Shown: positions 17,585-28,626, counted from the stretch's first letter. The stretch: DNA of 64,000 bases from Paenibacillus taihuensis (GCF_003386535.1 NZ_QTTN01000015.1:1-64000); one strand, 5' to 3'. A program made the numbers and translations. Notes: generated by a model not told the origin, from the sequence alone.

Positions 17585-19405
17585 ATGATGTTAAAAACAC
17601 ACGCTTGTGGAACACTTACGAAAGCGGAAGTAGGCCAAACCGTTACACTGAACGGCTGGGTGCAGCGTCGTCGCGACCTTGGCGGCGTTCTCTTCATCGA
17701 TCTGCGCGACCGTACAGGTATTGTGCAAATCGTATTCAACCCGGACTTCTCCGGCGACGCGCTTGCTGTCGGCGACCGTGCCCGCAATGAGTACGTGCTG
17801 GCAGTTCGCGGTACAGTCGTTGAGCGTGACGCTGAAACGGTGAACAACAACATCGCTACAGGCGAGATTGAAGTTCGCGTAACGGAAATCGAAATCATGA
17901 ATGCAGCGAAGACGCCTCCGTTCCCAATCGAAGACGGCGTTGAAGTTGACGAGTCGCTTCGTCTGAAGTACCGCTACCTCGACCTGCGTCGTCCAGAGAT
18001 GCAGAAGACGCTTCTGCTTCGTTCGAAGGCTGCAAAAGTGTTCCGTGACTATCTAGATGGTCAAGGCTTCGTCGATGTAGAAACACCAATCCTGACGAAG
18101 AGCACGCCGGAAGGCGCGCGCGACTATCTCGTACCAAGCCGTGTGCACCCAGGCGAATTCTTCGCACTGCCGCAATCGCCGCAAATCTTCAAGCAATTGC
18201 TCATGGTTAGCGGTCTTGAGCGTTACTACCAGATCGCTCGCTGCTTCCGTGACGAGGACCTTCGCGCTGACCGTCAACCGGAGTTCACGCAAGTCGACAT
18301 CGAGACGTCGTTCTTGTCGCAGGACCAGTTGCTTGACATGCTGGAAGAGCTCGTTGCGAAGCTGTTCCGCGAAACAGTCGGCGTAGAAATCGCACGTCCG
18401 TTCCAACGGATCACATATGCGGATGCCATGAACAATTACGGCTCCGACAAGCCGGACCTTCGTTTCGGCATGGAAATGGAAGATATCACAGACATCGTTG
18501 CGAACAGCGACGTGAAAGTTTTCGCTTCGGTATCCGCTAGCGGCGGCGTTGTTAAAGTGTTGAACGCTAAAGGCTGTGCGAGCTGGAGCCGTAAAGAGCT
18601 TGATGACCTGCAGCCGTTCGCAGCACGCTACGGCGGTAAAGGCCTTGCATGGGTAACGATAAAAGAAGGCGAATGGCGCGGTCCGATCGTGAAGTTCTTC
18701 AAGCCGGAAGAGATCGAAGCAATGACAGCTCGTCTTGGCGTTGAAGAGGGCGACTTGCTCTTGTTCTCCGCAGACAAGAAGAAAGTCGTAGCAGACGTTC
18801 TCGGCAACCTGCGTCTGAAGATCGGCAAACAGCTGGGTCTTATCGACGATTCCAAGTTCAAGCTGGAGTGGGTCGTAGACTTCCCGCTGCTTGGTTACGA
18901 CGAAGAGGCAAAACGTTACGTAGCAGAGCACCATCCGTTCACGCGTCCTAATGACGACGACATCGCCCTGTTCGAAACAGATCCAGGCGCAATCCGCGCA
19001 CAAGCGTATGACCTTGTTCTGAACGGCTACGAAGTGGGCGGCGGTTCGATGCGTATCTACAAGCGTGACGTACAAGAATTGATGTTCAAAGCGCTTGGGT
19101 TCTCTATGGAAGAGGCGCATGAGAAATTCGGCTTCTTGCTGGATGCATTCGACTACGGTACGCCTCCGCACGGCGGCTTCGCATTCGGTTTCGACCGTCT
19201 GGTTATGCTGCTGGCTGGCCGCACGAACCTGCGTGAGACTATTGCATTCCCTAAGACTGCAAGCGCAACAGACCTGCTGACAGACGCTCCGTCGGAAGTG
19301 GATATTGCTCAGCTGCAACAGCTTCATATCCGCACGATTCAGAAGCCTGCGAAGCAGCCTGACGCTGCAGCTGCAGCGGCTACAGCAGCCGCTCAGGAAA
19401 ACTAA
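17585..19405 (+). CDS. aspS: Aspartate--tRNA ligase
   Basis: A 606-residue bacterial-type AspRS: N-terminal OB-fold anticodon domain (about residues 1-105, [19 protein letters not shown]), class II catalytic core with motif 2 ([20 protein letters not shown] near 220) and motif 3 ([16 protein letters not shown] near 535), plus the inserted GAD domain. It follows hisS by 59 bases and lacks its own promoter, so it shares the T-box. The last 20 residues are an Ala-rich tail (AAAAAATAAA) beyond the normal end, absent from most relatives and probably disordered. ATG 17585 follows AAAGGAGCGAG at a rather long spacing; ATG 17588 is an alternative. Confidence 0.95.
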   Translation: MMLKTHACGTLTKAEVGQTVTLNGWVQRRRDLGGVLFIDLRDRTGIVQIVFNPDFSGDALAVGDRARNEYVLAVRGTVVERDAETVNNNIATGEIEVRVTEIEIMNAAKTPPFPIEDGVEVDESLRLKYRYLDLRRPEMQKTLLLRSKAAKVFRDYLDGQGFVDVETPILTKSTPEGARDYLVPSRVHPGEFFALPQSPQIFKQLLMVSGLERYYQIARCFRDEDLRADRQPEFTQVDIETSFLSQDQLLDMLEELVAKLFRETVGVEIARPFQRITYADAMNNYGSDKPDLRFGMEMEDITDIVANSDVKVFASVSASGGVVKVLNAKGCASWSRKELDDLQPFAARYGGKGLAWVTIKEGEWRGPIVKFFKPEEIEAMTARLGVEEGDLLLFSADKKKVVADVLGNLRLKIGKQLGLIDDSKFKLEWVVDFPLLGYDEEAKRYVAEHHPFTRPNDDDIALFETDPGAIRAQAYDLVLNGYEVGGGSMRIYKRDVQELMFKALGFSMEEAHEKFGFLLDAFDYGTPPHGGFAFGFDRLVMLLAGRTNLRETIAFPKTASATDLLTDAPSEVDIAQLQQLHIRTIQKPAKQPDAAAAAATAAAQEN

Positions 19406-19413
19406 TCCAATCC

Positions 19414-19459
19414 CCGGCTTTCGCTCGCATTTCCAGCGGCGGAAGCCGGATTCTTTTGA
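19414..19459 (+). terminator. Terminator after aspS
   Basis: A 7-bp stem CCGGCTT with AAGCCGG plus inner TCGC/GCGG pairs, followed by ATTCTTTT. Confidence 0.75.
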
Positions 19460-19493
19460 CAAGAGACTATAACGTAAGGTAGAGGTGTATTTC

Positions 19494-20249
19494 ATGCTGC
19501 ACCAGTTTTCACGCACGGAGCTTGCGATCGGCCCGGAGGGGCTTGATATTATGAAAGGCGCAACCGTTGCCGTGCTCGGCATCGGCGGCGTAGGCGCCAT
19601 CGCAGCGGAAGCTCTTGCGCGCACAGGCGTAGGACGCATTATTCTGATCGACAAGGACGTTGTCGACATCACGAACATTAACCGCCAAATTCATGCGCTC
19701 ACCACGACGGTGGGACAGCCGAAGGCTGACTTGATGCGCGACCGTATCAAGCTGATTAACCCGGAATGCGACGCGATTGCGCTGCGCATGTTCTACACAG
19801 AGGAAACGTACGAGAAGCTGTTTGAGTACGAGCTCGACTATGTGGTCGACGCGTCGGATACAATTATTTACAAGGTTCATCTGATCAAGCAGTGCTTGGA
19901 GCGGAAAATCCCAGTAATCTCGAGCATGGGTGCCGCAAATAAGATGGATCCTTCCAAATTCCAGGTAGCGGACATCTCTAAGACGTCCATGGACCCGGTT
20001 GCTCGCATTGTGCGGCAGAAGCTGCGCAAGGACGGCATTAAGAAGGGCGTGAAGGTGGTTTTCTCCACGGAGGAGCCGATGAAGCCTCGCGGTGATGTGA
20101 CTCAGCGCATCGTTCCTGAGAACGCACCGGAAATTCGTAAGGCGCAGCAGCCGCCGGCAAGCAATGCTTATGTTCCGCCTGTAGCTGGACTTATCATGGT
20201 CAGCGTTGTAGTAAAAGATCTGCTCGAGCAAGGAGGGCATCCAGTATGA
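19494..20249 (+). CDS. tcdA: tRNA threonylcarbamoyladenosine dehydratase (TcdA/YrvM)
   Basis: A 251-residue E1-like (ThiF/MoeB superfamily) enzyme. The nucleotide-binding GIGGVGAIAAEALARTGVG is near residue 30, followed by DKDVVDITNINRQ; the family then uses ATP to cyclise t6A to ct6A at position 37 of tRNAs read by ANN codons. ATG 19494 is chosen for GAGGTG six bases upstream over a GTG at 19485. Position after aspS is conserved in B. subtilis (yrvM). Its stop overlaps the next gene by four bases. Confidence 0.9.
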   Translation: MLHQFSRTELAIGPEGLDIMKGATVAVLGIGGVGAIAAEALARTGVGRIILIDKDVVDITNINRQIHALTTTVGQPKADLMRDRIKLINPECDAIALRMFYTEETYEKLFEYELDYVVDASDTIIYKVHLIKQCLERKIPVISSMGAANKMDPSKFQVADISKTSMDPVARIVRQKLRKDGIKKGVKVVFSTEEPMKPRGDVTQRIVPENAPEIRKAQQPPASNAYVPPVAGLIMVSVVVKDLLEQGGHPV

Positions 20250-20911
20250 ATGCAGAGCTCGTAAACAAACTGCGGCTGTCGCTTGATATGCGCGCAGTCG
20301 TCATCGAAGTGCCAGCGCCAGAATATCTGGAAGAGCTGGGACTTGAAAGTAACGGCAAGGTAGATGAGATGGACCGCGGTACCTATGATTTTGTCATGCT
20401 GTTCGCCAAGGATATCGCAAGCCTCAATGAGCATGCGCCGAAAGCGCTGAAAGCCGTTAAGAAGGACGGCTTGCTCTGGATCTGCTATCCGAAGGGCACA
20501 TCCAAGATCAAGACGGACATCAACCGTGACCGCGGCTGGAAAGTAGTCAAGGAAGAGGGCTGGGAAGGCGTCTCGCTCGTTTCGATCGACGAGACGTGGT
20601 CCGCAATGCGCTTCCGTCCCGTTGGCACTGCACAGACTAGTGCAAGAGCGACTCGTGCCGCAGAGCTTAGCCGCAGAACAGAGCCAGTCTCGAAAGATAT
20701 TATCGTGCCGGACGATGTGAAGGCCGCTCTTGCTTCTTACCCGGAAGCAGAGGAGTTCTTCGCTGCACTCGCACCATCGCACCGCAAAGAATATGTGCGC
20801 TGGATTAACGAGGCGAAGCAAGAAGTGACACGCGTGAAACGGATCATGGAAATGACGGATAAGCTGTCCATGAAGCTGAAACGGCCATCGGACAAGCCGG
20901 GAACGAAATAA
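20246..20911 (+). CDS. YdeI/OmpD-associated-like protein with DUF3052-like N-terminus
   Basis: A 221-residue soluble protein in two parts. Residues 1-125 resemble DUF3052 (YDFVMLFAKDIASLNEHAPKALKAVKKDGLLWICYPKGTSKI). Residues 150-220 match the OmdA/YdeI type (VPDDVKAALASYPEAEEFFAALAPSHRKEYVRWINEAK). Neither part has an established catalytic role; the OmdA motif was first named for bacteriocin protection. It is coupled to tcdA by an ATGA overlap, so both are made together, but a shared function is not evident. The C-terminus is basic. Confidence 0.75.
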   Translation: MNAELVNKLRLSLDMRAVVIEVPAPEYLEELGLESNGKVDEMDRGTYDFVMLFAKDIASLNEHAPKALKAVKKDGLLWICYPKGTSKIKTDINRDRGWKVVKEEGWEGVSLVSIDETWSAMRFRPVGTAQTSARATRAAELSRRTEPVSKDIIVPDDVKAALASYPEAEEFFAALAPSHRKEYVRWINEAKQEVTRVKRIMEMTDKLSMKLKRPSDKPGTK

Positions 20912-20925
20912 TTTTTTTGCAAAAT

Positions 20926-20982
20926 AAACCGCTTAGGCGCGGACAAGCAGACAACTGCATCCCGTGCCAATAGCGGTTTTTT
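20926..20982 (+). terminator. Long structured terminator
   Basis: AAACCGCT pairs with AGCGGTTT; inside it GGCGCGG pairs with CCGTGCC and GCAG with CTGC. Six Ts follow. Confidence 0.8.
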
Positions 20983-21049
20983 GTGCTTTCATCGGTGCAA
21001 TGTTGTTTGCCTGACGATAAAGTTTTGTCCCATTCTTAAAAAGTTGCCT

Positions 21050-21100
21050 TTGACAAACTTTTTTGGTGGTGTACAATGAAAATAGGAAACAATGGTTTCC
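21050..21100 (+). promoter_or_regulatory. mntH promoter and candidate metal-repressor operator
   Basis: TTGACA at 21050-21055, a 16-base spacer and TACAAT at 21072-21077 form a strong sigma-A promoter. Right at the expected start site lies a palindrome, GGAAAC-AATG-GTTTCC (21085-21100). Its position fits a repressor that blocks transcription. The AGGAAAC half resembles the outer half of Bacillus MntR sites, so MntR is the natural guess. Confidence 0.65.
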
Positions 21101-21178
21101 CGCCTGCATATTTGTAGGATGTAGATGTAGCTGAAGCACATAATAGGACGGTAGGACGTTCATAAGAGGTGAAAGAAC

Positions 21179-22528
21179 ATGAGTGAACAATCAACTCCGC
21201 TCGCACATGAGAATAACGGCTGGCGCTATCCGCGGAAGCAAAATACACTCCCTGAAGTATATCGCTCGATGAAAATTCCGGCGAAAGCGCATTGGTTCCG
21301 TAAATTTCTTGCTTTTGCCGGACCTGGCTATTTGGTTGCAGTAGGCTATATGGACCCGGGCAACTGGGCAACAGACCTAGCCGGCGGCTCCAAGTTTGGC
21401 TATACCCTGCTCGCAGTGATTCTGCTCTCGAACCTGATGGCGATTCTGCTGCAGGCGCTCGCAGGAAAGCTCGGTATCGTCACAGGACGGGATTTGGCGC
21501 AAGCATGCCGGGATCATTACAGCAAGCCGGTTGCGATGGGACTATGGGTGCTTTGCGAGCTTGCCATTGCAGCTTGTGATCTCGCGGAGGTTATCGGGTC
21601 AGCGATTGCCCTAAACTTACTGTTCGGCATACCGCTCATAGCCGGTGTAGTGATAACGGTACTCGACGTACTGCTCGTGCTATTGCTGCAGAACAAGGGC
21701 TTTCGGTATATTGAATCACTCGTCATCGTGCTTATTGTGACGATTGGCGGCTGCTTCCTGATTGAAATTTTCTGGTCAAAGCCAGAGATTGGCGCAGTGA
21801 TGCAAGGGTTTATTCCAAGTAGTCAGATTATTACGAATCCTGAGATGCTTTACATTGCGATCGGTATTCTCGGCGCAACCGTAATGCCGCATAACTTGTA
21901 TCTGCACTCATCGATCGTACAGACCCGGCAATATGAGCAAACAGCTCTTGGCAAACGCCAAGCGATTAAATATGCAACATGGGATTCGACAATTGCGTTG
22001 TTTTTTGCACTCTTCATAAACGCTGCTATTCTTATCATCTCTGCAGCATCTTTCCATACGACAGGCCATACTGATGTAGCTGAGATCGGTGATGCTTACC
22101 ACCTGTTGTCGCCAATGCTTGGAACAGCAGCAGCAAGTGTATTGTTCGGTGTCGCGCTTCTGGCATCAGGTCAGAACTCAACACTGACTGGCACGCTTGC
22201 AGGTCAGATCGTCATGGAAGGGTTCCTGAATCTGCGAATCGCAGCATGGCTCAGAAGGCTCATTACGCGGCTGATCGCCATCATTCCAGCAGTCATCGTC
22301 ACTTATCTGTACGGTGCAAGTGGAACCACGCAGCTGCTCATCTTGAGCCAGGTTATCTTGTCGCTCCAGCTGTCTTTTGCAGTTATCCCGCTTGTGAAGT
22401 TTACGAGCGATAAGAAGAAGATGGGCGAGTTCGTCAATAAGCCTTGGATGAAATGGCTGTCATGGGTAGTCGCGATTGTGATCGCTGGGCTGAACATTTA
22501 CTTGCTGTATCAAACTTTTACAGGCTAA
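21179..22528 (+). CDS. mntH: Nramp family Mn2+ transporter
   Basis: A 449-residue proton-coupled divalent metal importer with about 11 membrane segments. Both signature motifs are present: MDPGNWATD in segment 1 (near residue 58) and MPHNLYLHS in segment 6 (near residue 238), whose Asp, Asn and Met residues bind Mn2+ or Fe2+. It stands alone, with its own promoter, operator-like palindrome and terminator. The start at ATG 21179 follows AAGAGGTGAAAG. Expression is likely repressed by high manganese. Confidence 0.93.
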   Translation: MSEQSTPLAHENNGWRYPRKQNTLPEVYRSMKIPAKAHWFRKFLAFAGPGYLVAVGYMDPGNWATDLAGGSKFGYTLLAVILLSNLMAILLQALAGKLGIVTGRDLAQACRDHYSKPVAMGLWVLCELAIAACDLAEVIGSAIALNLLFGIPLIAGVVITVLDVLLVLLLQNKGFRYIESLVIVLIVTIGGCFLIEIFWSKPEIGAVMQGFIPSSQIITNPEMLYIAIGILGATVMPHNLYLHSSIVQTRQYEQTALGKRQAIKYATWDSTIALFFALFINAAILIISAASFHTTGHTDVAEIGDAYHLLSPMLGTAAASVLFGVALLASGQNSTLTGTLAGQIVMEGFLNLRIAAWLRRLITRLIAIIPAVIVTYLYGASGTTQLLILSQVILSLQLSFAVIPLVKFTSDKKKMGEFVNKPWMKWLSWVVAIVIAGLNIYLLYQTFTG

Positions 22529-22548
22529 TCGCTTGATAGGAAGATTAG

Positions 22549-22585
22549 GAAGGGCATTTCTCTTGACGGAGAAGTGCCCTTCTTT
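22549..22585 (+). terminator. Terminator after mntH
   Basis: A 14-bp stem GAAGGGCATTTCTC with GAGAAGTGCCCTTC, loop TTGACG, then TTTG. Confidence 0.8.
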
Positions 22586-22676
22586 GCATTCATTATAGTC
22601 CTTTACACTTGCTTCATGGCGAACGTTTGTGCTTGTGTGCTATGATGGAGGGTATAAAGGATGTGTGAATCGCAAG

Positions 22677-23981
22677 ATGGATCTGTTTACGTATCAGAAC
22701 GAAGAAGAGGCGCCGCGGGCAAAGCTGCTTGCCGACCGTATGCGGCCTCAGACGATAGATGAATATATTGGACAGGCAGACATTGTTGGTCCGGGGAAGC
22801 TGCTAAGGCGTGCAATTGAAGCGGATCAGGTGTCTTCGATCCTGCTGTATGGACCTCCAGGCTGCGGCAAAACGACGCTTGCGCATATTATCTCGAAGCG
22901 GACGCAAGGGGAGTTTGTGAAACTGAATGCCGTTGAGGCATCGGTAAAAGATGTCCGCGAAGTCATTGATCGGGCGAAAATGACGAAGTCGATGTATGGC
23001 CGCAAAACGATTCTGTTCCTCGATGAGGTGCATCGCTTCAACTCGTCGCGGCAGGATGCGCTGCTGCCTGCAGTTGAGCAGGGGATTATTATTTTCATCG
23101 GAGCAACGACGGAGAATCCGTTCCACTATGTGAACGGCGCTCTGCTGTCGCGCTCTACATTGTTTCAGCTTCAGTCGCTGACGCGTGAGGATGCGTTGAC
23201 GGCAATGAGGCGTGCGCTCATGGATAAGGAGCGTGGCCTTGGCTTCATGGATCTGCAAGTGGAGGAGGAGGCGCTGCAGCATATTGCGAGCATGGCTGGC
23301 GGTGATATCCGCCGCGCGCTGAATGCACTTGAAATTGCTGCGTTAACGACGCCGTCGCAGCCTGATGGATCGGTTATTGTGACGCTGGAGGTGGCGGAGG
23401 AGTCCATCCGCAAGCCAACCATTCGAGCGGACGAGTCGACGCAGTACGATATTCTGTCGGCGTTCCATAAGAGTGTACGCGGCTCCAGCGATGCGGCATT
23501 GTTCTGGTTTCTGTACGCCGTCGAGAAGCTTGGCATGGACCCGATGACATTCGTGAGACGGCTGATTGTTGCATGCAGCGAGGATATCGGCTTAGCGAAT
23601 CCGCAGGCAATGGTGCAAGCAGTCACAGCGATGGATGCCTATCACAAGATTGGCTGGCCGGAAGCGAAGTATAACATTACGCAAGCGATTCTGTTCGCTG
23701 TCGAAAGTCCGAAGTCGAATGCTGCCGCAATCGCGATTGGCAATGTCATGAACACCATCGAGCAGATTGGATCTGCCGAGGTACCACTGCATCTGCGAGA
23801 TGCGCACTACAGCGGGGCACAGAGGCTTGGCCATGTGGGCTATAAATATCCTCATGATTATCCAAGTCACTATGTAGAGCAGCAGTATTTGCCCGATCGA
23901 ATCGCACGGAAGAAGTTCTATCAGGCGACGAATCAGGGCATGGAGGACAAAATCAGGCAGAATCAAGAACGCCGAAAGTAG
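22677..23981 (+). CDS. rarA: Replication-associated recombination protein A
   Basis: A 434-residue AAA+ ATPase of the RarA/MgsA/WRNIP1 family that acts at stalled replication forks. Walker A is YGPPGCGKTTLA (near residue 58), Walker B is FLDEVHRFN (near 115), followed by sensor 1 TTENP and a C-terminal tetramerisation part with the AMVQAVTAMDAYHKIGWPEAKY stretch. The position corresponds to yrvN of B. subtilis. ATG 22677 gives the usual MDLFTYQNEEEAP N-terminus; a GTG at 22665 is an alternative with a nearer GGAGGG/AAAGG. Confidence 0.92.
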   Translation: MDLFTYQNEEEAPRAKLLADRMRPQTIDEYIGQADIVGPGKLLRRAIEADQVSSILLYGPPGCGKTTLAHIISKRTQGEFVKLNAVEASVKDVREVIDRAKMTKSMYGRKTILFLDEVHRFNSSRQDALLPAVEQGIIIFIGATTENPFHYVNGALLSRSTLFQLQSLTREDALTAMRRALMDKERGLGFMDLQVEEEALQHIASMAGGDIRRALNALEIAALTTPSQPDGSVIVTLEVAEESIRKPTIRADESTQYDILSAFHKSVRGSSDAALFWFLYAVEKLGMDPMTFVRRLIVACSEDIGLANPQAMVQAVTAMDAYHKIGWPEAKYNITQAILFAVESPKSNAAAIAIGNVMNTIEQIGSAEVPLHLRDAHYSGAQRLGHVGYKYPHDYPSHYVEQQYLPDRIARKKFYQATNQGMEDKIRQNQERRK

Positions 23982-24171
23982 TGATATTTCGGCCACTTAA
24001 CTGCATAAGAGATAGCTTGAGCTCGAAAATGGCGCATAAAGGCCGACCTTTACGGAATAAACATAACATAAACCCGAATATGAGCCAGAAGGTGGGATGA
24101 CGACGTTTGACGTAGAGTTAATCCATCGTCTAATCTAGTATTATAACATTTCTTTATAATTTTCAGTTCCC

Positions 24172-24244
24172 AAAGGAGGTGCACCTGTTCGTCGTGACAC
24201 GGCTTTCGCTAGCTGAGGGCGGCAAACAGGGAATCGTTGAGTAG
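24172..24244 (+). promoter_or_regulatory. Strong ribosome site and possible 16-codon leader ORF before the CBS protein
   Basis: AAAGGAGGT at 24172-24180 is the best ribosome site in the area, but it lies 56 bases before the CBS protein's TTG. It faces a short frame from GTG 24194 to TAG 24242-24244, and the TTG start of the CBS protein (24237) lies inside the end of this frame. Termination there could feed re-initiation at the TTG. The gap from 23982 to 24171 holds a weak TTGACG at 24107 and nothing else recognised. Confidence 0.4.
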
Positions 24245-25586
24245 TGACCCGTTACCCTTATTTTTAAGTCTTTTATTAATCGTAGTGCTCGTCTTTCTAA
24301 ACGGATTTTTCGTTGCAGCTGAGTTTGCGATGGTTAAGGTAAGAAGCAGCCGGATCGATACGCTTGTCTTGGACGGTAATCGTCGTGCACGTTTTGCTTC
24401 GAGACTAACCAGCAATTTGGACGCTTATCTGTCGGCCTGTCAGCTTGGCATTACGCTTGCTTCCCTTGGTCTTGGTTGGGTTGGTGAACCGGCTATCGGA
24501 CACATTATTGAACCTTTGCTGAGAAGCTTACACCTCGGCGAGGTTGCAATCTCTACAGTATCTTTTGTACTTGCGTTCTCGATTATTACGATTCTGCACA
24601 TCGTTCTTGGTGAACTTGCGCCTAAGACATTTGCAATTCGCAAAGCTGAGCCAGTAACGCTCTGGACAGCGATGCCGCTTATCGCGTTCCATAAGCTGAT
24701 GTACCCGTTCATCTTCTTGCTGAATGGAACGGCAAACTGGATGCTGAAGCGCGTCGGTATCGAACCGGCAGCCGAGCATGAATCGGCGCATACCGAGGAA
24801 GAGATTCGAATTCTCATGCAAGAGAGTCATAAATCCGGACTTATTGATAATACTGAGCTAACGCTTGTCGATAATATATTTGATTTTGCGGAGACGCATG
24901 CCAGAGAGATCATGATTCCGCGGACAGAGATGACCTGTCTATACGCGAACCTGTCGTTCGAGGAAAACCAAGCGATTGCGCTTAAGGAAATGCATACGCG
25001 CTACCCGGTTTGTGACGGCGATAAGGATAACATTATCGGCTTTGTGCATATCAAGGATCTGCTTAAGGTAACGCAGCTAGGTCTAACCGATATCCGCGTC
25101 ATTACGCGTCCGATGACGACTGTGCCTGATTCGATGCATATTAGCGCACTGCTCAAGCTGATGCAGAAGAAGAAGACGCAGATCGCCATTCTGATTGATG
25201 AATATGGCGGTACTTCCGGTCTTGTTACACTGGAAGATATTATGGAAGAAATTGTCGGCGAAATTCAGGATGAGTTCGATGAAGAACGCCCTGATATCGA
25301 GCCGCGTGAAGATCAATCGCACTCGATTAACGGCATGATGCTGATCGAGGAAGTGAACAGCTACTTCGGCCTCGAAATCGAGAGCGACGACTACGACACA
25401 ATCGGTGGATGGATGTACGCACAGATTGAGAACCCGCCAACGAAGGGCGAGCGGGTCGTACACCCGGACGGCTTCGAGTTCGTCATAGATGAAACCGACA
25501 ATCTCCGAATCTCGCGCATTGTAATCCGTAAGCAGGAGGAGAGCGAAGAGCTAGAGAACGAAGAATTGCAAGCTGAAACAGGCTAA
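24237..25586 (+). CDS. CNNM/CBS-domain hemolysin-family membrane protein
   Basis: A 449-residue protein: an N-terminal DUF21/CNNM domain with four membrane segments (about residues 5-190, LNGFFVAAEFAMVKVR...SACQLGITLASLGLGWVGEP), two CBS motifs (about 210-335), and a C-terminal CorC_HlyC domain (about 350-430). Such proteins are linked to magnesium and cobalt efflux and are often misnamed hemolysins. TTG 24237 gives a full-length N-terminus (SSDPLPLFLSLLLI). The ribosome site just upstream is weak, and a short leader frame overlaps the start. The acidic C-terminus ends in EESEELENEELQ. Confidence 0.88.
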   Translation: MSSDPLPLFLSLLLIVVLVFLNGFFVAAEFAMVKVRSSRIDTLVLDGNRRARFASRLTSNLDAYLSACQLGITLASLGLGWVGEPAIGHIIEPLLRSLHLGEVAISTVSFVLAFSIITILHIVLGELAPKTFAIRKAEPVTLWTAMPLIAFHKLMYPFIFLLNGTANWMLKRVGIEPAAEHESAHTEEEIRILMQESHKSGLIDNTELTLVDNIFDFAETHAREIMIPRTEMTCLYANLSFEENQAIALKEMHTRYPVCDGDKDNIIGFVHIKDLLKVTQLGLTDIRVITRPMTTVPDSMHISALLKLMQKKKTQIAILIDEYGGTSGLVTLEDIMEEIVGEIQDEFDEERPDIEPREDQSHSINGMMLIEEVNSYFGLEIESDDYDTIGGWMYAQIENPPTKGERVVHPDGFEFVIDETDNLRISRIVIRKQEESEELENEELQAETG

Positions 25587-25610
25587 TCATACATTGCACG
25601 AGAAAAAGCA

Positions 25611-25643
25611 AAAGCACCCGAACCTTGGTTCGGGTGCTTTTTC
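25611..25643. terminator. Bidirectional terminator
   Basis: A near-perfect stem of AAAGCACCCGAACC with GGTTCGGGTGCTTT, flanked by A-rich and T-rich tracts, between the convergent CBS protein and mnmA genes. Confidence 0.9.
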
Positions 25644-25680
25644 ATGTGTTGTACCATGTGCTGCATGTGCTTGAGTCGTC

Positions 25681-26814
<1,134 letters not shown>

Positions 26815-26858
26815 TCAAACGAAACAAAGGAAAGACACTTAAGTTTTTATATTGTAGC

Positions 26859-26930
26859 ACATTTTGCAAATGTTTTTCATGAAAACGTCATGTTTTTTCA
26901 ACATAAAGCTCGTCTATTATGTTAACATAG
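26859..26930. promoter_or_regulatory. Palindromes in the mnmA-cymR divergent gap
   Basis: Two perfect palindromes lie in this 240-base A/T-rich gap: ACATTT-TGC-AAATGT at 26859-26873 and TATGTTAACATA at 26919-26930. They could be operators for divergent control, for example by CymR itself. Core promoters were not assigned with confidence. Confidence 0.35.
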
Positions 26931-27019
26931 ATATGATATGGGAATACCATGGATTGTAATCTCTTGATTGCATCAGCCTTTAAATAAGATTCAGTTTTGC
27001 TTGGGAAGAGGTGCAGAAG

Positions 27020-27439
27020 TTGAAAATTTCAACGAAAGGCCGCTACGGTCTAACGATTATGATGGAGCTTGCAGGCAAGTTTGGTGAAGGGCCTACATCG
27101 CTTAAGAGTATAGCGGAACGCAATTCTTTGTCAGAGCATTACCTGGAGCAGCTGATCGCTCCTTTGCGCAACGCAGGTCTTGTAAAGAGTATTCGCGGTG
27201 CATACGGCGGCTATATTCTGTCCAGAGATCCGGCTGAAATTACGTCCGGCGACGTCATTCGCATTCTGGAAGGGCCGATCTCACCGGTTGACTTCACGGA
27301 AGAGGATGATCCGGCTAAACGCGATCTATGGCTTCGCATTCGCGACAGCATCGCGGAAGTGCTAGATTCGACGACACTTGCAGATCTTGTTTCGTTTAGA
27401 GAAGAGGGTCCGCAGGACTCCTACATGTTCTATATTTAA
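27020..27439 (+). CDS. cymR: Rrf2-family cysteine-metabolism repressor CymR
   Basis: A 139-residue winged-helix regulator. The N-terminus KISTKGRYGLTIMMELA and recognition region SLSEHYLEQLIAPLRNAGLVKSIRGAYGGY are typical Rrf2 elements. It lacks the three-Cys [2Fe-2S] cluster motif of IscR, which favours CymR, the master repressor of sulfur uptake that works with CysK. TTG 27020 is used because GAGGTG lies six bases upstream; it yields the standard MKISTKGRYG start. It is 13 bases before iscS, so they are one operon, as in B. subtilis. Confidence 0.88.
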   Translation: MKISTKGRYGLTIMMELAGKFGEGPTSLKSIAERNSLSEHYLEQLIAPLRNAGLVKSIRGAYGGYILSRDPAEITSGDVIRILEGPISPVDFTEEDDPAKRDLWLRIRDSIAEVLDSTTLADLVSFREEGPQDSYMFYI

Positions 27440-27452
27440 GGATGATGCCATA

Positions 27453-28610
27453 ATGGAACGGATTTATTATGATCATGCGGCTTCTACGCCGGTTCACCCT
27501 GAAGTAGTGAGCGAAATGATGTCCGTCTACACAAGCAGCTTCGGCAATCCTTCCAGCACGCATGCCTATGGTCGCGGTGTGCGCCAGCTGCTGAATCGCG
27601 CGCGCGATATCGTTGCATCCGGCATTGGCGCTGCAGCGGCGGAGATTGTGTTCACCGGAGGCGGAACCGAAGGCGATAATATGGCGCTTATCGGAGCGGC
27701 CAGAGCAGCGCGCAAGCAGCACGGCAAGTCCCATATCATCACGTCTGCGACGGAGCATCATGCGATCCTTCATGCGAGTGATGCGCTAGAGGAAGAAGGC
27801 TTCCGCGTGACGGTATTGCCGGTGGACGAGCAGGGGCTCATATCGATGGAAGAACTGGCCGATGCCATTGAAGCGGATACCGCGGTTATAAGTATCATGT
27901 ATGTAAACAATGAGACCGGAACCATTCAGCCGATCGAAGAGATTGGCGAGCTGGCCCGGTCTCGTGGCGTGCTGTTTCACGTTGACGCCGTTCAAGCGCT
28001 CGGTGCGATTTCGATCGATTTGAAGCAGCTGCCTGTTGATTTGATGAGCTTCTCCGCTCACAAGATTAACGGGCCGCAGGGCGTAGGTGCGTTATTTGTG
28101 CGTAAAGGCGTATCACTCGAAGAGTTTTCGCACGGCGGCTCGCAAGAGCGGGGCAGACGTGCAGGAACCGAGAACGTGGCCGGAATTGTTGGTTTTGCGA
28201 AAGCCGTTGAACTTTCTGTGAAAACAATGGAGGAACGGAAACTTTTGCTGGGTGAGCTTCGTCATACATGGATAGAGCGGATGAATGAAACGGTAGGAGC
28301 GGACCGAATCGCTATTAACGGTCATGAGACGATGCATGTTCCACACATTCTGAACATGAGCTTCATCGGCATCAGTGCGGAATCGATGCTCATGAATTTG
28401 GATTTGGCAGGCGTTGCAGCTTCGGGCGGGTCAGCATGCACATCGGGCGCGATTGAACCTTCCTATGTGCTGCGGGCGATGGGCGTTTCTATCGAAAGAC
28501 AAGCATCTGCTGTACGATTTAGCTTCGGATTGGGAAATACTATGGAGGAACTCGAGCAGGCCGCGAAAAAAGTTGCAACCTTTATCGGCCGTGTTCGTAC
28601 TAATGCCTAG
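27453..28610 (+). CDS. iscS: Cysteine desulfurase (YrvO/IscS type)
   Basis: A 385-residue PLP enzyme that makes alanine and a persulfide from cysteine. MERIYYDHAASTPVHPEV begins it; the PLP lysine is in SFSAHKINGPQGVG (near residue 200) and the catalytic Cys in SGGSACTSGAIEPS (near 325). The short catalytic loop and the link with cymR suggest YrvO, the sulfur donor for MnmA. AAGGAT precedes ATG 27453. No iscU or suf genes are near, so tRNA thiolation is the likelier main use. Confidence 0.93.
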   Translation: MERIYYDHAASTPVHPEVVSEMMSVYTSSFGNPSSTHAYGRGVRQLLNRARDIVASGIGAAAAEIVFTGGGTEGDNMALIGAARAARKQHGKSHIITSATEHHAILHASDALEEEGFRVTVLPVDEQGLISMEELADAIEADTAVISIMYVNNETGTIQPIEEIGELARSRGVLFHVDAVQALGAISIDLKQLPVDLMSFSAHKINGPQGVGALFVRKGVSLEEFSHGGSQERGRRAGTENVAGIVGFAKAVELSVKTMEERKLLLGELRHTWIERMNETVGADRIAINGHETMHVPHILNMSFIGISAESMLMNLDLAGVAASGGSACTSGAIEPSYVLRAMGVSIERQASAVRFSFGLGNTMEELEQAAKKVATFIGRVRTNA

Positions 28611-28626
28611 GGGGCTTTCCTAAACG

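Noticed and set aside
18053-19678. Long minus-strand open frame opposite aspS
   Set aside because: Antisense shadow of aspS and tcdA; its composition is not protein-like and it lacks a start signal.
19405-21178. 6S RNA expected near aspS/yrvM as in B. subtilis
   Set aside because: The aspS-tcdA gap is only 88 bases and the other gap holds a terminator and the mntH promoter; no 6S-like fold was seen.
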